A DNA stretch of 64,000 nt from Hyposmocoma kahamanoa. Lineage: Eukaryota > Arthropoda > Insecta > Lepidoptera > Cosmopterigidae. Made by a program: the position numbers and the translations under genes. The first letter of the stretch is position 1, and the number at the start of each line of letters is the position of its first letter. The notes below the pieces were generated by a model. It was not told where the DNA came from and made no database searches. It was given only the letters and a program-made list of their open reading frames with translations. Below, piece by piece: positions 32,136 through 43,872 of this stretch. The stretch spans positions 11,735,661 through 11,799,660 of the forward strand of contig NW_020654810.1 of the NCBI RefSeq assembly GCF_003589595.1. Direction: 5' to 3'.

Positions 32136-33992
32136 TACACAGTTATCTTCTTTAGTAACACTTGTTCGTCTTTTTGTTTATCAAATTGTGCCACCTAGCT
32201 GAGTTAATAGTTAAATAACATGCAAATCTCTTTCTTTTATCCTGTAAATCTTCGAAATCGTGCCTACCCTGTCGAGATAATGAACTGCGATACGTCACGT
32301 CTGTTGTGTGATAAGGAATGTTACCTAGATTTGTGAGATTATTATTGTAGAAATTTAGTGAGATTTTAGGTATCCTCTTTATACAAATATTACGCATAAG
32401 GGAGTTGCAAATTTTGCGTCGGCGGTAGTTTTGAGTTTTTCGCTGTTATTGCATGGGCTTTTTCTGACCGATTCAAGCCGAATCCGCGTTAATAAATGTG
32501 GTGACTCACTACTATTGTTAAAGCTTAGGCGACCATATACGTGTTATGTATTCCAAAGGACTACTTTATGTGACATTGAAATGGCTAGATGTGTGCCTAA
32601 AACTTTAACGTAAGGTCAAAAAGATTATGACATAAGACATAGCCTATTCTTACTTCAGTACCTATTCTTCGTTGTTGCTCGACTCATCATTCGACTCAAT
32701 GTCTTACGATGAATTTTATATTTTCAGCATTATTGTGTTTAGGTACAAGAGAGAGAAAAAGACGAAAGTGCTTTTTTCAAGCATTATTATTTATTTGGTT
32801 TTTCCTGTTTTTGACCTAAGAGTCATCTTTCGTAACAGTCCTTATCCTTACTATATTTAGTTATTCTACGATTCATCTTCTTGTATAATTCCTATCAAAT
32901 TTATACATGCTGACATATTCAAAAGACACTGTGAGTCAGGTGTAATTCTTTGCAAATTGATATTAAATTTAGACTGGCAGCACAGACATAGCGCGCTCTT
33001 ATAGGATTTCCAGAGATTCCACCATGTACTGTAGTACAAAGTTATATTTGCCGTCGAGTAAGGATCTACCACTGAACTATGTACGTCAATTGAGAAAATT
33101 TAGTCTTTTTTCTGCATTTCTCGGCCCATAAAAATATGTTAGTCGACTAAATCTATGTGTACGAATAGGATGCAAATTGCTAATTAATCTTACTTGCTGA
33201 AGATTTCATTAATTAAAATAGAATTTGGATATGTTTACATAGTGTTAGCTCTCTGTGAAGAATTTGATGATACTTGTTGCAGTGATGGCTTTAGAAGAAA
33301 GAAAGTATTAGAAATTTGTGTTTCATCTTTCACTTCCAGACATTTCCTTTGGTAAAACTGCTCTAGAAGTGTTAATTTATTGAAGGAACTGCCAAGATTT
33401 TTGAAATTTTGTAGAAATGTACTCGTGTATTAATTATTGATTTTCCAAAACACGCATATATAATATTGAGAAATGAAAGATCAAAACAGAATTTGAATTG
33501 ATGACGAGGACGTGGTGTAGTAAAAAAAATATGAAACGATAATACTTACCTATCAGTTGGTGCGATTCCGGTGGTAACGTTGGCAGTGCTTGGGTTCTCC
33601 ACTTTTCAAACTTAAGTAACTACAGCTAAAATAACCTTATACTATTTATTGCGTTCGGCAGTATAGCTTGCGTTACTACTAGAGGTATATTCAATGATCA
33701 ATCAAGTCTACAAAGTTTCGATTTAGATGAGTTTTGTGCGTTGATTTTTATTAGACCTGAAACAAAAAAGACGCCTTTTACAGAACTGAAATATAGTAAA
33801 ACATGAAGCTATTATCTATATAGATAAAAGTATAATCACGTGTAATTTTCGGTTAGATGTGTGGTGAGATGTACAGACAGTCGATGATAGCTACGAATGT
33901 AATCATTGACTGCAATGATGATATCCATGAATTATTCTATACGTGTTAATTAATGCGCTGGTGTGGAATGCCACGTGTGCTGACGTCGAGAC
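32136..33992. other. Unassigned AT-rich sequence containing repeat I
   Basis: Apart from repeat I (32440-32620) nothing is recognised. Short open frames here lack known similarity. Confidence 0.35.
32440..32620 (+). repeat. Unidentified repeat I, copy 2
   Basis: TTTTTCTGACCGATTCAAGC, AAATGTGGTGACTCAC and GTGCCTAAAACTTT match the order seen at 27430-27660. Confidence 0.4.
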
Positions 33993-34560
33993 AAAGTCAA
34001 AGTCAAATAATCTTTATTTCATAGGTAAACAAATTACGCTTGAAATCGTCATACTGATTAAACTCTACCGCTCATTCATAAGGCAGATTCCCCTGAGAAG
34101 AATGAGATTCCCCTAGAAACTCTAGGGGTTGCTCTTTGTAAATCTACATTTGAATACATTTATCATTACAATATTTAATTTAAACATCTTAGATCGTGAC
34201 TACCTGCGTATTGCTACAACGGATTTTTGTCATTCACGTACGCAGAAGCTGTATAATAATAACCTTTAGGATAATTGCTCGTAAATAGCAGATTTTGGAT
34301 GTCAATCGGAATTTTATCATATTTGCCCTTTAAATGAGTTTGAGACTTTATGAAGCGACTGTCAAGAGTAGCTACATTATTCTAACGCTATTATTAATGG
34401 TATGTATGTCACTATTTGTTATAAAAAAAATTTGTTATAAATTACATTTTGATAAATGCACTGCGACGTTAACGTAACAATGCCTGAATCTCTTTAAACT
34501 TATCTCTCAAAGACACTCTGGAGCCCAGACTGTAAATTGCCCTAATTCACTTACCCTGTT
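33993..34560 (-). mobile_element. LINE F copy 3, 3' part
   Basis: The left end is (AAAGTC)n, the complement of the TTTGAC tail, followed by TTTCATAGGTAAACAAATTA and CCCCTAGAAACTCTAGGGG. Its right part (TGCCCTTTAAATGAGTTTG, CTTATCTCTCAAAGACAC) also matches the copy at 46950. Stops throughout. Confidence 0.65.
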
Positions 34561-35169
34561 CCAACACCAACACACCAAGAAAAGAGCTGGCGGACAAACT
34601 ATGGAGTAATAATTACCAGGACGTCGATTCCGACTACCTATTTGTACCCTTTGGAATCGAAACTCTTGGCTCGTGAAGTCCCGGTAAAGATGAAGGGCAC
34701 TTCATCTTTACAAAATTTTATCCAAAAAAATAAAAGACTGAGAGTTTTTGAGTGGAAAAAATTTAAGTACAAAATGGTCACAAGACAACTCCTCTTATTC
34801 TAAAAAAGTAGAGGTATACCGCACAATAAATTTTCAAAACCAAACCATAAACGTCAAACGCTGATTGGTGTTCCAACTGCGGTTTCTGCTTAATCAAAAC
34901 AAATGGTTTTAAGAGTTTATTTTGATCGTATTGTAGGTAAACTGCAAGAGTGGCGAACAATGGCTACAGATTTATAAATTTAAACCATTACAAAAAGTGT
35001 AAAGTACAAAAAGTGAACTAGTGAGGTAACTGTGGATAAACATATTACATTCTCTATGATATAAAATTACTTTGAAATAAACATGAACTTCTAAAAGCCA
35101 CTTTAGAGTTTTAGTACGTAATTGATGATTGTGTAGAGCTTTTGGTTATTTAACACATTTACTCGACCA
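34561..35169. other. Unassigned AT-rich sequence
   Basis: A worn continuation of LINE sequence is possible but not demonstrable. Confidence 0.3.
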
Positions 35170-36115
35170 GTATGTATATTATTTTAGTTCAATCTATAAT
35201 GAGTTATTGCATCGTTGTTTGGGGTGGCGTTTGTAAAAATAAGTTCTATATACTAATAAGTGGAGGTGGAAAGGGGGCAACGATGTATTCTTAAGGTAAA
35301 TACTCAAGATTTTTCAGATTCCCCACTAATGAACTCTATCAATCTAGTGATCACCTTCTTCTTCTTAAAATGCCTCTCCACTATTGGAGGTTGGCCGTCA
35401 ATATGGCAAATTTGTCCGTCCACATGAAACAGTTGCTCCGCGTTCGTGACTCCGGTCCACTCCCTCATGTGGCGTAACCATGACTTTTTACGTCTTCCAG
35501 AGCGTCTCTAGCCTTCAACGTGGTCACCTTACTATGACAAAATAATACATCCTTGATACTGTACTAGAACTACATAAATCTCGTTCTTTTAATCCTTTGC
35601 TCATGTCTCGTAGACGGATTTACATCGTTGCTCCTCAACCAATTTCCAAATCATTGTTTGATGATAGACAATTTGTAGTGAATTTGCACGGATATATAAT
35701 ATTATTATTAACAAAAAAATAATATTTACCACCTTTAGTGGCGTAGTTCTAAAAAAGCTTTGACAAATTTGGTTGGTGTCAATTAACTATGACGAAACGG
35801 AGCATACATATATTCCACTCCATTAATATTATTGTTATTATTACCTTGGGGACACCCTAATGGATGATTTTAGATGTAGTGTGTCGTTACCCTTAGGTAA
35901 CTATAATATTATTATTGTTACCTAAGTCTAACACAAATTCTTAAATTTACACATTATTTTTGGTACATTATAGCAATTAATTAAAGTTTATTTCTGTATA
36001 CTAAAGAAGAAGAGCGGGCCTTTCTGATACGGGTAGATGATACCTACTAAGAAGATCCAATTGTAACTCTAATTTAAGGTTTGAGAAAAAGAAATAAAAT
36101 TATTTTGATTTTCAT
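35170..36115 (+). pseudogene. CR1-like LINE K, C-terminal part and 3' end, interrupted
   Basis: Frames at 35180-35345 read LVQSIMSYCIVVWGG and VERGQRCILKV, and frames at 35535-35690 read LELHKSRSFNPLLMSRRR. These are consecutive C-terminal pieces of a CR1/jockey-type reverse transcriptase. A second LINE fragment (35358-35521) splits them. The 3' untranslated part includes a 17-bp-arm CTTAGGTAAC hairpin at about 35889-35927 and ends AAATAAAATTATTTTGATTT. Several stops and frame shifts. Confidence 0.55.
35358..35521 (-). mobile_element. LINE L fragment nested in LINE K
   Basis: On the minus strand it encodes GRRKKSWLRHMREWTGVTN followed by AEQLF, the recognisable C-terminal end of a lepidopteran LINE ORF2, then a Lys-rich end. 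GATCACCTT (35349-35357) and GGTCACCTT (35522-35530) flank it and are a likely target duplication with one mismatch. Confidence 0.55.
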
Positions 36116-36539
36116 TTTAATTTTGTCAAAGGTAACTCGAATGTAGTTTTTTTTTCGTCTGTCATATTTAATAATGGTATACCGCTGGCCTTACACTATA
36201 GTTTCATTGTGGAATTTAAAACGCCGTGTTATTTCGATTTTTTTACAACATTTAACATTTACAAAAAAACGTAGGCTTAATTTACATAGCCGTGGTATGG
36301 ATTAGGAGGAAATTTTTGTAACGAAATTGTACATAGCATACCGGACATGATACGCTGCGGGAATTCCCAAGATTGCGCGAGAATGCTTCGATAAACGCAT
36401 GACTTGTTTTTTTGTTAGGTATTTCGTAGTGGGATGGTCATAAATACCTACGTATACATATAAGTATGCATATGTAACTTTTGAACAAAAGAAATTCATT
36501 AAAATTGATTCATCACAGGACAATCTAGGATAGTTTACG
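36116..36539. other. Unassigned AT-rich sequence
   Basis: Nothing recognised. Confidence 0.35.
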
Positions 36540-36773
36540 TAGCAGTAGAGCTTCTAGTGAAATAGTTCATCCAGTACTGCGACCGTATATTATTTCTGCC
36601 ATCAAGCAGTGATGTGAGCAATTACTGCGTTTCGGTTTAGAAGGGTTATAGGTGTAAGTGAAATTACAGGCACATGGGACTTTTCAACTTACGTCTCAGT
36701 GTGACGGACGCAGTGGCACGAACCGTCAGATCTTTGCGATTTGAATTTCTGAGCGACATTGCAATTGTTGTAA
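36540..36773 (+). mobile_element. SINE A copy 7, 3'-truncated
   Basis: GTAGCAGTAGAGCTTCTAGT at the 5' end, GAAATTACAGGCACATGGGA, and a worn palindromic core; lacks the A-rich end. Confidence 0.75.
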
Positions 36774-37180
36774 AGAAAAGCAAGAAGCTAAGCCTAGTGC
36801 GGGGTCAGCTGTCAACCAATACTCAATGCTCACAGGCATGCCATCACGTTTGCAATTGTTTTCCTGGTTAGAGGGTCAACAGCACTTCAATCTTTACAAT
36901 TAATTTTTAAATTGAACTTTATGTGCTTGAGATAAGAACGGTCGGTTATTGAGAATTTATAGAAAACTAGTTGGTGCCCGCGTCTACATCTGCATAGAAT
37001 GAGCATTTCGAGTTGCCTACTGTACTATACTAATTTTCATAGTTTTATTAGTTCTCCATTATACACTTTCGTACCCTATTTCACTCCCTTTAAGACTCTT
37101 TACGTCCTAAAAAGTAGCCTTTGTCCTTCTCCTCGGTTCCATCTATCTCTATACCAAAATTCATCAAAAGTGATTTAGTA
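36774..37180. other. Unassigned sequence
   Basis: Nothing recognised. Confidence 0.35.
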
Positions 37181-37361
37181 CTGGCACATAGGACTTGTCA
37201 ATTTATGTTTTAGAGTGACGGGTACAGTCGCAGTGCCCCTAAGATCTTTGATATTAAAAGTTCTGAGTGGCACTGTAACTGTTATGGATAGGCGTGTCGC
37301 TTTCTACCGTGCGCTCGACTTGTTCGTCCCGTCATCGTCGTGGTATTTATTATAAAAAAAA
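37181..37361 (+). mobile_element. SINE A copy 8, 5'-truncated
   Basis: CTGGCACATAGGACTTGTC, palindromic core, GGCGTGTCGCTTTCTACC, GACTTGTTCGTCCCGTCATC and the end TTATTATAAAAAAAA. Confidence 0.75.
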
Positions 37362-37487
37362 CAGTTTAGGATCGTAACGTAACCGATAGAGTTATTTTCG
37401 TATTTATAGTATTACTTTGGGTATTCTATTGTTTTCAAAATTGTATAATCCTTCAATGCAAAATCATTCCTAGTCTTATTATAAACA

Positions 37488-37700
37488 TCAACTGCCTCCT
37501 TGGCCGAACGATCACCTTGCTGGACTGCCACACAGAGAAACCGGGTTCGATTCCCGGGCCGGGAGAAATATTTATACGGCCTATATTTATTTCTCTCGTG
37601 AGTTTGGATGTAATTTGTGGTTGTCTATGTGTGTTTGTCTATGGCACTCGCGATACAGAGTTTCCCTAGTGCGGGGCTATGAGTGTGTACGTTAAAAAGA
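37488..37700 (+). mobile_element. SINE D copy 3 (full length)
   Basis: ACTGCCTCCTTGGCCGAACG head, GGGTTCGATTCCCGGGCC box B, AAATATTTATACGG body, CCCTAGTGCGGGGCTATGAG end with GTGTGTACGTTA. Confidence 0.8.
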
Positions 37701-39943
37701 AATCGTGATCTAGATGATGCTAGATATTCCATTACCTAATATCCAAAATGGAATTATCCTCTTAAGCTCGTAAAACAAAGTAAACACTAAAAAGGGACTT
37801 TACGAAAGCACAGCAGTAAAGAATAAAATAGATAAGAATTTCATTGAGCAAACAACGAACGAACAAATTGTACCCTTGCCCTTGGCGCGCACACACGGTC
37901 ATAAAACTGAAAACGTTGCTATCGGACGACATCTACGCCAACTATACTCAGAGGAATATAAACTCTAAGAGTAGAGACTACAGCTGGTATTCCATTAGAG
38001 GAAACCCAGTGACTGCAGTTAGATGGTTTGAATGTCAAACTAATGTTCGGCGACTGCACCGACACATTGCAATAAAAAAATAATTTATTCACGTCTCAGT
38101 AAATAAGATGATGGCCGCGAGGATTGAATATTTGGGCGTTTGGTAGCCAGTACAAATTGCGGAGGAATCATTAAGACTATGTCTGACTGGAAATTGCCAG
38201 AAAATGAGTGGTTAGGCAATGAATCTTTGTTAAGGAAGTCTCGGAACTTCCGTACATTTTGTTTGTGACTTTGGGACCTTGCTTGTGGTGGCAATTATTT
38301 GCTATCTTTTCCTTAGGAGATATTCAACACTTATGTTGTTTGGGGTTTCGTAGCCAAAATGGCAAAAAGGAACCTGTCCGTCCGACCTTAACTGCGTCAC
38401 AGCTTTATAATACTGCCAATTTGGATTTGATTCAATTGTAGACACAGGTGTCATGTGAACCGCCACAGAGATACACATGTATTGAAATTACTGTAAATAA
38501 TTTTATGAGTAGAAAGCTAACTGAGAAATATTTCGTTTTATGGTTTTTGAATTCACTCTTAAAACAAAACGAACTCTATGGAACTCTCTCTTGGAACTCT
38601 ATGTTGATACATATCACTTAACCTTTTTTAATTAAGGAATTTATGATTTTTTTACATAATTATCATTATAGCTAAATTTAATTCCTTACCTACTCAACGA
38701 TGTATAGAATGATTTACATTCACCAATTCCCTCATACAAGTATCAAATTACTAAGATTTATTATACCTAAGCTTACAACGCAATACAGTAAGTAGTACGA
38801 ATAATAATAAAATCATAATTTATTTGCTGTGTGGCAATTTTTGATAGTATCTAATGGAACACAAAGGCATAAGGAATGAGGTCATGGCATAGACAGCATC
38901 GAAACTTTTTATTGAAAAAAATAAACAAACGGTAACTGTCTTAAATAATCTGGCGAAGCGACAATTGTCGCGGGGAAGTGGACCTCTAAAACAGATCTCG
39001 TCATTATCGTGACGTCACAGTAGCAATTGAATTGATGAAGTCGAGACTGTAGTGCGACTATCATACATTCAGATAGACATTTTAAAACACCATTCCTACG
39101 TTATCTCTTGACACTTATTAATGGAATCATCTACTTAGGTAATATTTTGCGAACAAATAGTTGACCAATAGGTATACTATATTTCCAAGCTAATACCAAC
39201 GTTGAAGGTCGTACGGAGACATGAATCTGACGAGGCATTGAACTATGTAACGCAGCCGGAAAAAGGGGCCGATGACTGATGAGCGCTACCTTATGGTTGA
39301 CAATTGGTCACGTACATTTATTTCAATTTAATTTTCGTACATAAGTTTTATTCATTTTTCAACAGTCATAGGTTTTATTTACCTGTGTGCAGATAATAGA
39401 CGAAACAATAAAAAAATACTATCAAAACCGATATGAAACATACCACAAAATCTATATATAATCGGCACGAATTTTTAATCAGGGATATTATAGTGTTATT
39501 TTTTGTGCGTTGCTAATTTCTGATGAAATAAAAATAGTGTTGTCTTAACAAATCTTTTTACTTTACCAAAAACTTTAAATCTAAGTAAGAATATTTAGAT
39601 CCCGCAAAAGTATTATATAAAAAAGTATTGTTACAAAACTTTTATGAATGATAACAATAACACAGAATTACAAGAATTAATGTTTTAAATTCGTAAAATT
39701 GCTAAGATTCGGCTTAGGCAACCCTGTAGGCGTGAAATATTTTTGCAAACACGCAACGTATTTCATTTCGTCGCCTGTAACACGCTAATTTTGCTGTTTA
39801 CTTTACCCTACGTCATTGCGATACCAGTGGAATTTTTAATACTGAGACCTTCAGGTTCCGGTTTTATGTGACATTTTTGATAAAACTTAAGCAAAAATTA
39901 AATTTAATTTAAAATTTAATTTTTGAAAAGCAGCAACGAACTT
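37701..39943. other. Unassigned 2.2-kb stretch
   Basis: AT-rich with short open frames lacking known similarity (37844-38083, 38085-38294). A palindromic CRE-like CGTGACGTCACAG lies at about 39008-39020. No gene seen. Confidence 0.35.
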
Positions 39944-39958
39944 GTCATTTTCTTTTCA
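39944..39958. repeat. 15-bp target duplication, left copy
   Basis: GTCATTTTCTTTTCA, identical to 41346-41360, bracketing the RTE LINE. Confidence 0.9.
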
Positions 39959-41345
39959 ATCAATCAATCAGCCTATTGCAGGTCACTGCTGGATATAAGC
40001 CTCCCCAAGTGTACGTCATAGTGCCCAATTACCGTTTTTCCGCATCCAACCACTACCCGCGACCTTCTTCAAATCGTCGTCGGTCCATCTTGCAGGGGGA
40101 CGTCCTACGTTACGTGTGACGTGGTCTCCACTCCAGAACCCGTCTACTCCATCGCTCATCGGTTCTGCGACAGATGTGGGCAGCCTACTGCCACTTCAGC
40201 TTGCTACATTTCTGGACGATGTCCACAACTTTAGTCTTATGCCGATAACTTCGTTCCGGACTTTGTTCCTTAACGAGATACCCATCATAGACCTTTCCAA
40301 AGCTCGCTGAGCGACGTGTAGTCTGTGAGCCAGTTTGACCGTCGTATTCCACGTCTCGGCTCCGTAACTCATGACCGGTAGGACGCATTGGTTGTAAATC
40401 TTGGTCTTCAGGCACTGCGGGAGTGGTGACGAGAAGACATGACGCAGTTTTCCAAACGCTGCCGAACCCAGCTGCACTCTCCTATCTATTTCACGCTCGA
40501 AATTGTCTCTGCCTAGTTGCAGGGTTTGCCCGAGGAAGACACATTCTCGGACAACTTCGAGCGTTTCGCCATTAATCGAGATTGGCTCTGGGATGACGAG
40601 CTCATTGAACAAGACCTTAGTCTTGTCCAAATTCATCGGAAGACCGATCGATAATGAGGCAGCAGTAAGGCTGTTCAGCATTTTCTGCATACCCTGCAGC
40701 GATTTTGCCATTATAACGATGTCCTCTGCAAAGTGAAGGTGTGTGAGATTTTCGCCATTGACATTGATGCCCAATCCGGTCCAATCAAGTGTTTTGAAGA
40801 TATCCTCCAGAGCGTTTGAAAACAGTTTCGGAGATATAACATCTCTGTCTCACGCCTCTATGCTGGATGGGTCTTGTCTCGTTGCTTTGTACTTGGACGG
40901 ACATCGTGGCCTTGCTGTACAGATTTCTCAGCACCTCTGCATACTGTCAATCGACAAGGCATCGCTGCAAGGATTCCATAAGAGCCCAGGTTTCCATAGA
41001 ATCGAAGGCTTTCTCGTAGTCAACAAATGTTAGATACAGTCGCTGATTATACTCTTCGGACTTCTGTATAATCTGCCGAACAGTGGTCCACGGTGCTATA
41101 GCCCTTTAGAAACCCTGCCTGTCCCAGTGGCTGGAAAGCGTCACATCTTCCGGCGAGACGATTTGTGAGACTCTCGAAAACAGCTGATAAACGTGACTCA
41201 TGAGCACGATAGGTCTGTGGTTCTTCAAGAGGGTTTTGTCTCATTTCTTGAAAAACAAAGTTACCACGTTCCTGTTCCACGCCTCCAGAGTAGTGTTATT
41301 GGCTATGACGGCGTTGAATAGCTCCATGAGGTTTCTGAGCACTGG
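39959..41345 (-). mobile_element. RTE-type LINE, 5'-truncated insertion
   Basis: Read on the minus strand it carries the reverse transcriptase from the QAGF..GYSTVDH motif to the C-terminus and ends in a (TTGA)n tail (AATCAATCAATC on the plus strand at 39959-39970). The identical 15-bp flanks show one retrotransposition event. The endonuclease is missing. Confidence 0.85.
40001..41340 (-). pseudogene. RTE-type reverse transcriptase pseudogene
   Basis: Non-LTR reverse transcriptases copy their own RNA into DNA at a nicked target. The upstream part (41047-41280) has LTNRLAGRCDAFQP and GYSTVDH. The main frame (40196-40774, 192 codons) shows HLHFAEDIVIMA, where the catalytic FADD box has become FAED. 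It continues LPMNLDKTKVLFN, FLGQTLQLGRDNFEREIDRR, FGKLRHVFSSPLPQC, NQCVLPVMSYGAETW and RALERSMMGISLRNKVRNE. The end (about 40001-40195, KLKWQ, W-x-R-RVLEWRPR and a DD-x-KK remnant) is in other frames. Several frame shifts, stops and the changed catalytic box make it inactive. Layout matches the RTE clade known from Lepidoptera. Confidence 0.8.
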
Positions 41346-41360
41346 GTCATTTTCTTTTCA
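41346..41360. repeat. 15-bp target duplication, right copy
   Basis: GTCATTTTCTTTTCA, identical to 39944-39958. Confidence 0.9.
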
Positions 41361-42460
41361 GGACCACCGTATTTAGGAATTACGAAATATGTAATATTGA
41401 ATATATTACAAATGCATAATATGGGAATGAAGATCATTCTGCAAGTCCAATTAATAAAATATGTACACACGTATGACCAAGGTTCACCTTTGATTTGATG
41501 TAATGTAAGGCACCTAACCTAACCTTTTACATTTTCAACGGGCAAGGTATAGCATCAAAAATATTATAGTTTGTGCCATTGGTCATGTCAATAGCGGTCA
41601 ATGGCCCGACTTTTAGCCTGTAATCGCAATTTATCAGCAATCGATCGCCGATCCCTATGAATATGTAGCAATTTTGACATTTCTTGAAATTGAGTCGTAA
41701 TATCACTCTGTAAATTTATATGTTGTTAATATCACATTTTTATTATTAAAATTATAATTATATTTATTATTATATAATTTACTATTTCCTATTAAAATTA
41801 ATAATTATTTTAAACTCTGTGCTTAATAACTTTAATTCGTTCATAATTTAAAAACGTCAAAATATAAATACAATTTTTCATTTCAAACGCATAAAAAACT
41901 ACAGTCCTCTATAAAAGGAAAATTTTATCTTATCCTCGTATCTTTTTAACTACTTTTCACGCTAAAAACGATTCACTATTCAGCCATTTTATTTTATACT
42001 TTCAAACATACGTCGGTAATATTTTCAATTTTGGTGTGGGTTTGTTAATTCGTTTTATAAAGTTTGATATTGATGATTTTGCCAGAAATGGCTACTTTTA
42101 AATTAAGCGTTTCGGATCGGGTTCTGGAAGTAACGGTTTTGCTAATTATTTATATTGCGATGGTTTTTCTTTTATGTTAAGAATTACTAAAATAAATAAC
42201 TTTTGAACTACTTGAGCGTCAGTTGACACCAACACATTACGATGGGCTTTTATTTATATAATGGGAAGGGAACACGGGCAACCACTCTAAGTAGAAACGT
42301 AAAAACATTGAAAAAATGAACTTATAAAGAATAAAGAATTAGGAATAATGGATTCACATTTAATCTGTAAATAATGGATTATTTATTACATAAAAAATGT
42401 AATGTTCTTTGAAATACACATATTCTTTGAAAAATTAATAGAAACATTTTTAATTACTTA
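41361..42460. other. Unassigned, very AT-rich
   Basis: The section 41720-41830 is almost pure A/T. No gene or repeat family recognised. Confidence 0.4.
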
Positions 42461-43045
42461 GGAAATGAAACTATTTTTCCGGATTTAAATCGCGTATATT
42501 TGTTTTTCAAACAAACCAAGGTTAGGGGCCCTTTACAGGACACACGGTCACGGTTTCCTGAGGTGGTAAAGTCATCAAACAGTTATGTCTAATATTAATG
42601 CAAACCACCCTATTTTTTCACTATAGTTATAAAACTTATTAATTAAATATTATATTAGACCGCAGTACTAATTCATATGTTTTCATGTATTCTAATTTCC
42701 ATTATTAATAAACTATTTAACTGAATAAAAATTCATATTATTAAAATAAAATAATTTCTAAAACATAATATAGCGTAAATTGGAATGTTTTCTTTGTAAA
42801 ATTAAAAATAAGGTATTTAATTAATAACTTTTGTACCTATAGTGAAAAAATGGGGTGGTTTGCATTAATATAACATACATAATTGGTTGATGACTCTACA
42901 ACCTCAGTCAACCGTGACCATGGGACCTGTAAAGGGCCCGAAACGTTGGTTTGTTTGAAAAAATATATATAAGTACGAGATTTAAATTCGGAAATATAGT
43001 TTCATTCCTATGTGTAACAATTGTGAAAACCTAAGAACTCGATAT
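42461..43045 (+). mobile_element. Foldback element E copy 5 (longest)
   Basis: Two inverted arms of about 170 bp (42461-42632 and 42840-43007) enclose an AT-rich centre. Each arm holds, from outside in, GAAATGAAACTATTTTTCCG, an AAATCGCG box, CAAACAAACC, GGGCCCTTTACAGG, GTCACGG, GAGTCATCAA and TTAATGCAAACCACCC. Only the right end carries the 35-nt tail ATGTGTAACAATTGTGAAAA with CCTAAGAACTCGATA. No coding frame. Inverted long ends plus a one-sided tail resemble Penelope-like elements. Confidence 0.75.
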
Positions 43046-43250
43046 GCGTAATTCCTATCAAACTATTTAAAAGTTTACAACTCTTGAGGTATTCTGTACG
43101 TTAATGTGATTTCTACCATTATACGCTAACGACAACACTTTCTCACGTTACTGGGAATATTGGAGAATATCGCATTCACAAATAACATACGGTAGGGTGA
43201 ATGATCGCTATCGACATGCTAAATGGCACTTAGTACAAATTAATTATTTT

Positions 43251-43374
43251 TGTAACTATAGTTCAGAATAGGGTGGTTTAAATTAATATTAGACATGACT
43301 GTTAGATGAGTAATACTATCTCAGTCATCTGTGACTATTTTTAATTTGTAGTAATTGCGAAAATCCAAGAACTA
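43251..43374 (+). mobile_element. Foldback element E remnant
   Basis: AACTATAGTTCAGAATAGGG, TGGTTTAAATTAATATTAGA, CTCAGTCATCTGTGAC and a tail-like GTAATTGCGAAAATCC with AAGAACTAG follow the order of the right arm of copy 5. Confidence 0.5.
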
Positions 43375-43869
43375 GTTATTTTTCATTTTTATTTGCGTGA
43401 CAATTATCTGGCCTCATAGAAACTATCAGATTTCATGAACTTTTTTGTTACTCTACGTCTCGAGTATTAATTACAATCCGTCTTATCAATCAAACTTGGT
43501 TTGTAATACACATTTTTATTAATTTTTGCAATTTGAACCTATTATACCTAGCTGTCGTATGCGTAATGCAGATAGGTAATAATAAAAGTTAACAAAGTAT
43601 AAATAAATGAAATTTTGATTGATGCTTATACAAAATGCTGACCTCGGGGGCGGCGCAACCTTGTACACTCATTAAAATTTTACAGACGGTATCGTAATCA
43701 AGCGAAGAGACTACAAATAAAACCATTTTTTCGACTAGTGAGGTCAAGTCTGAGATTCAGTGGACAATCATGTGTCAGACGGATCAAATTAAGACATATC
43801 ACTGAGGTATTCTACTTTTGGACAAAAACTTCTGCGTTCGTTTTGTGCGTTCGTCGATCGCGAGGGACT
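43375..43869. other. Unassigned sequence
   Basis: Nothing recognised. Confidence 0.35.
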
Positions 43870-43872
43870 GTA

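Noticed and set aside
40503..41033. Plus-strand open frames of 77 and 96 codons
   Set aside because: Shadows of the minus-strand RTE reverse transcriptase.
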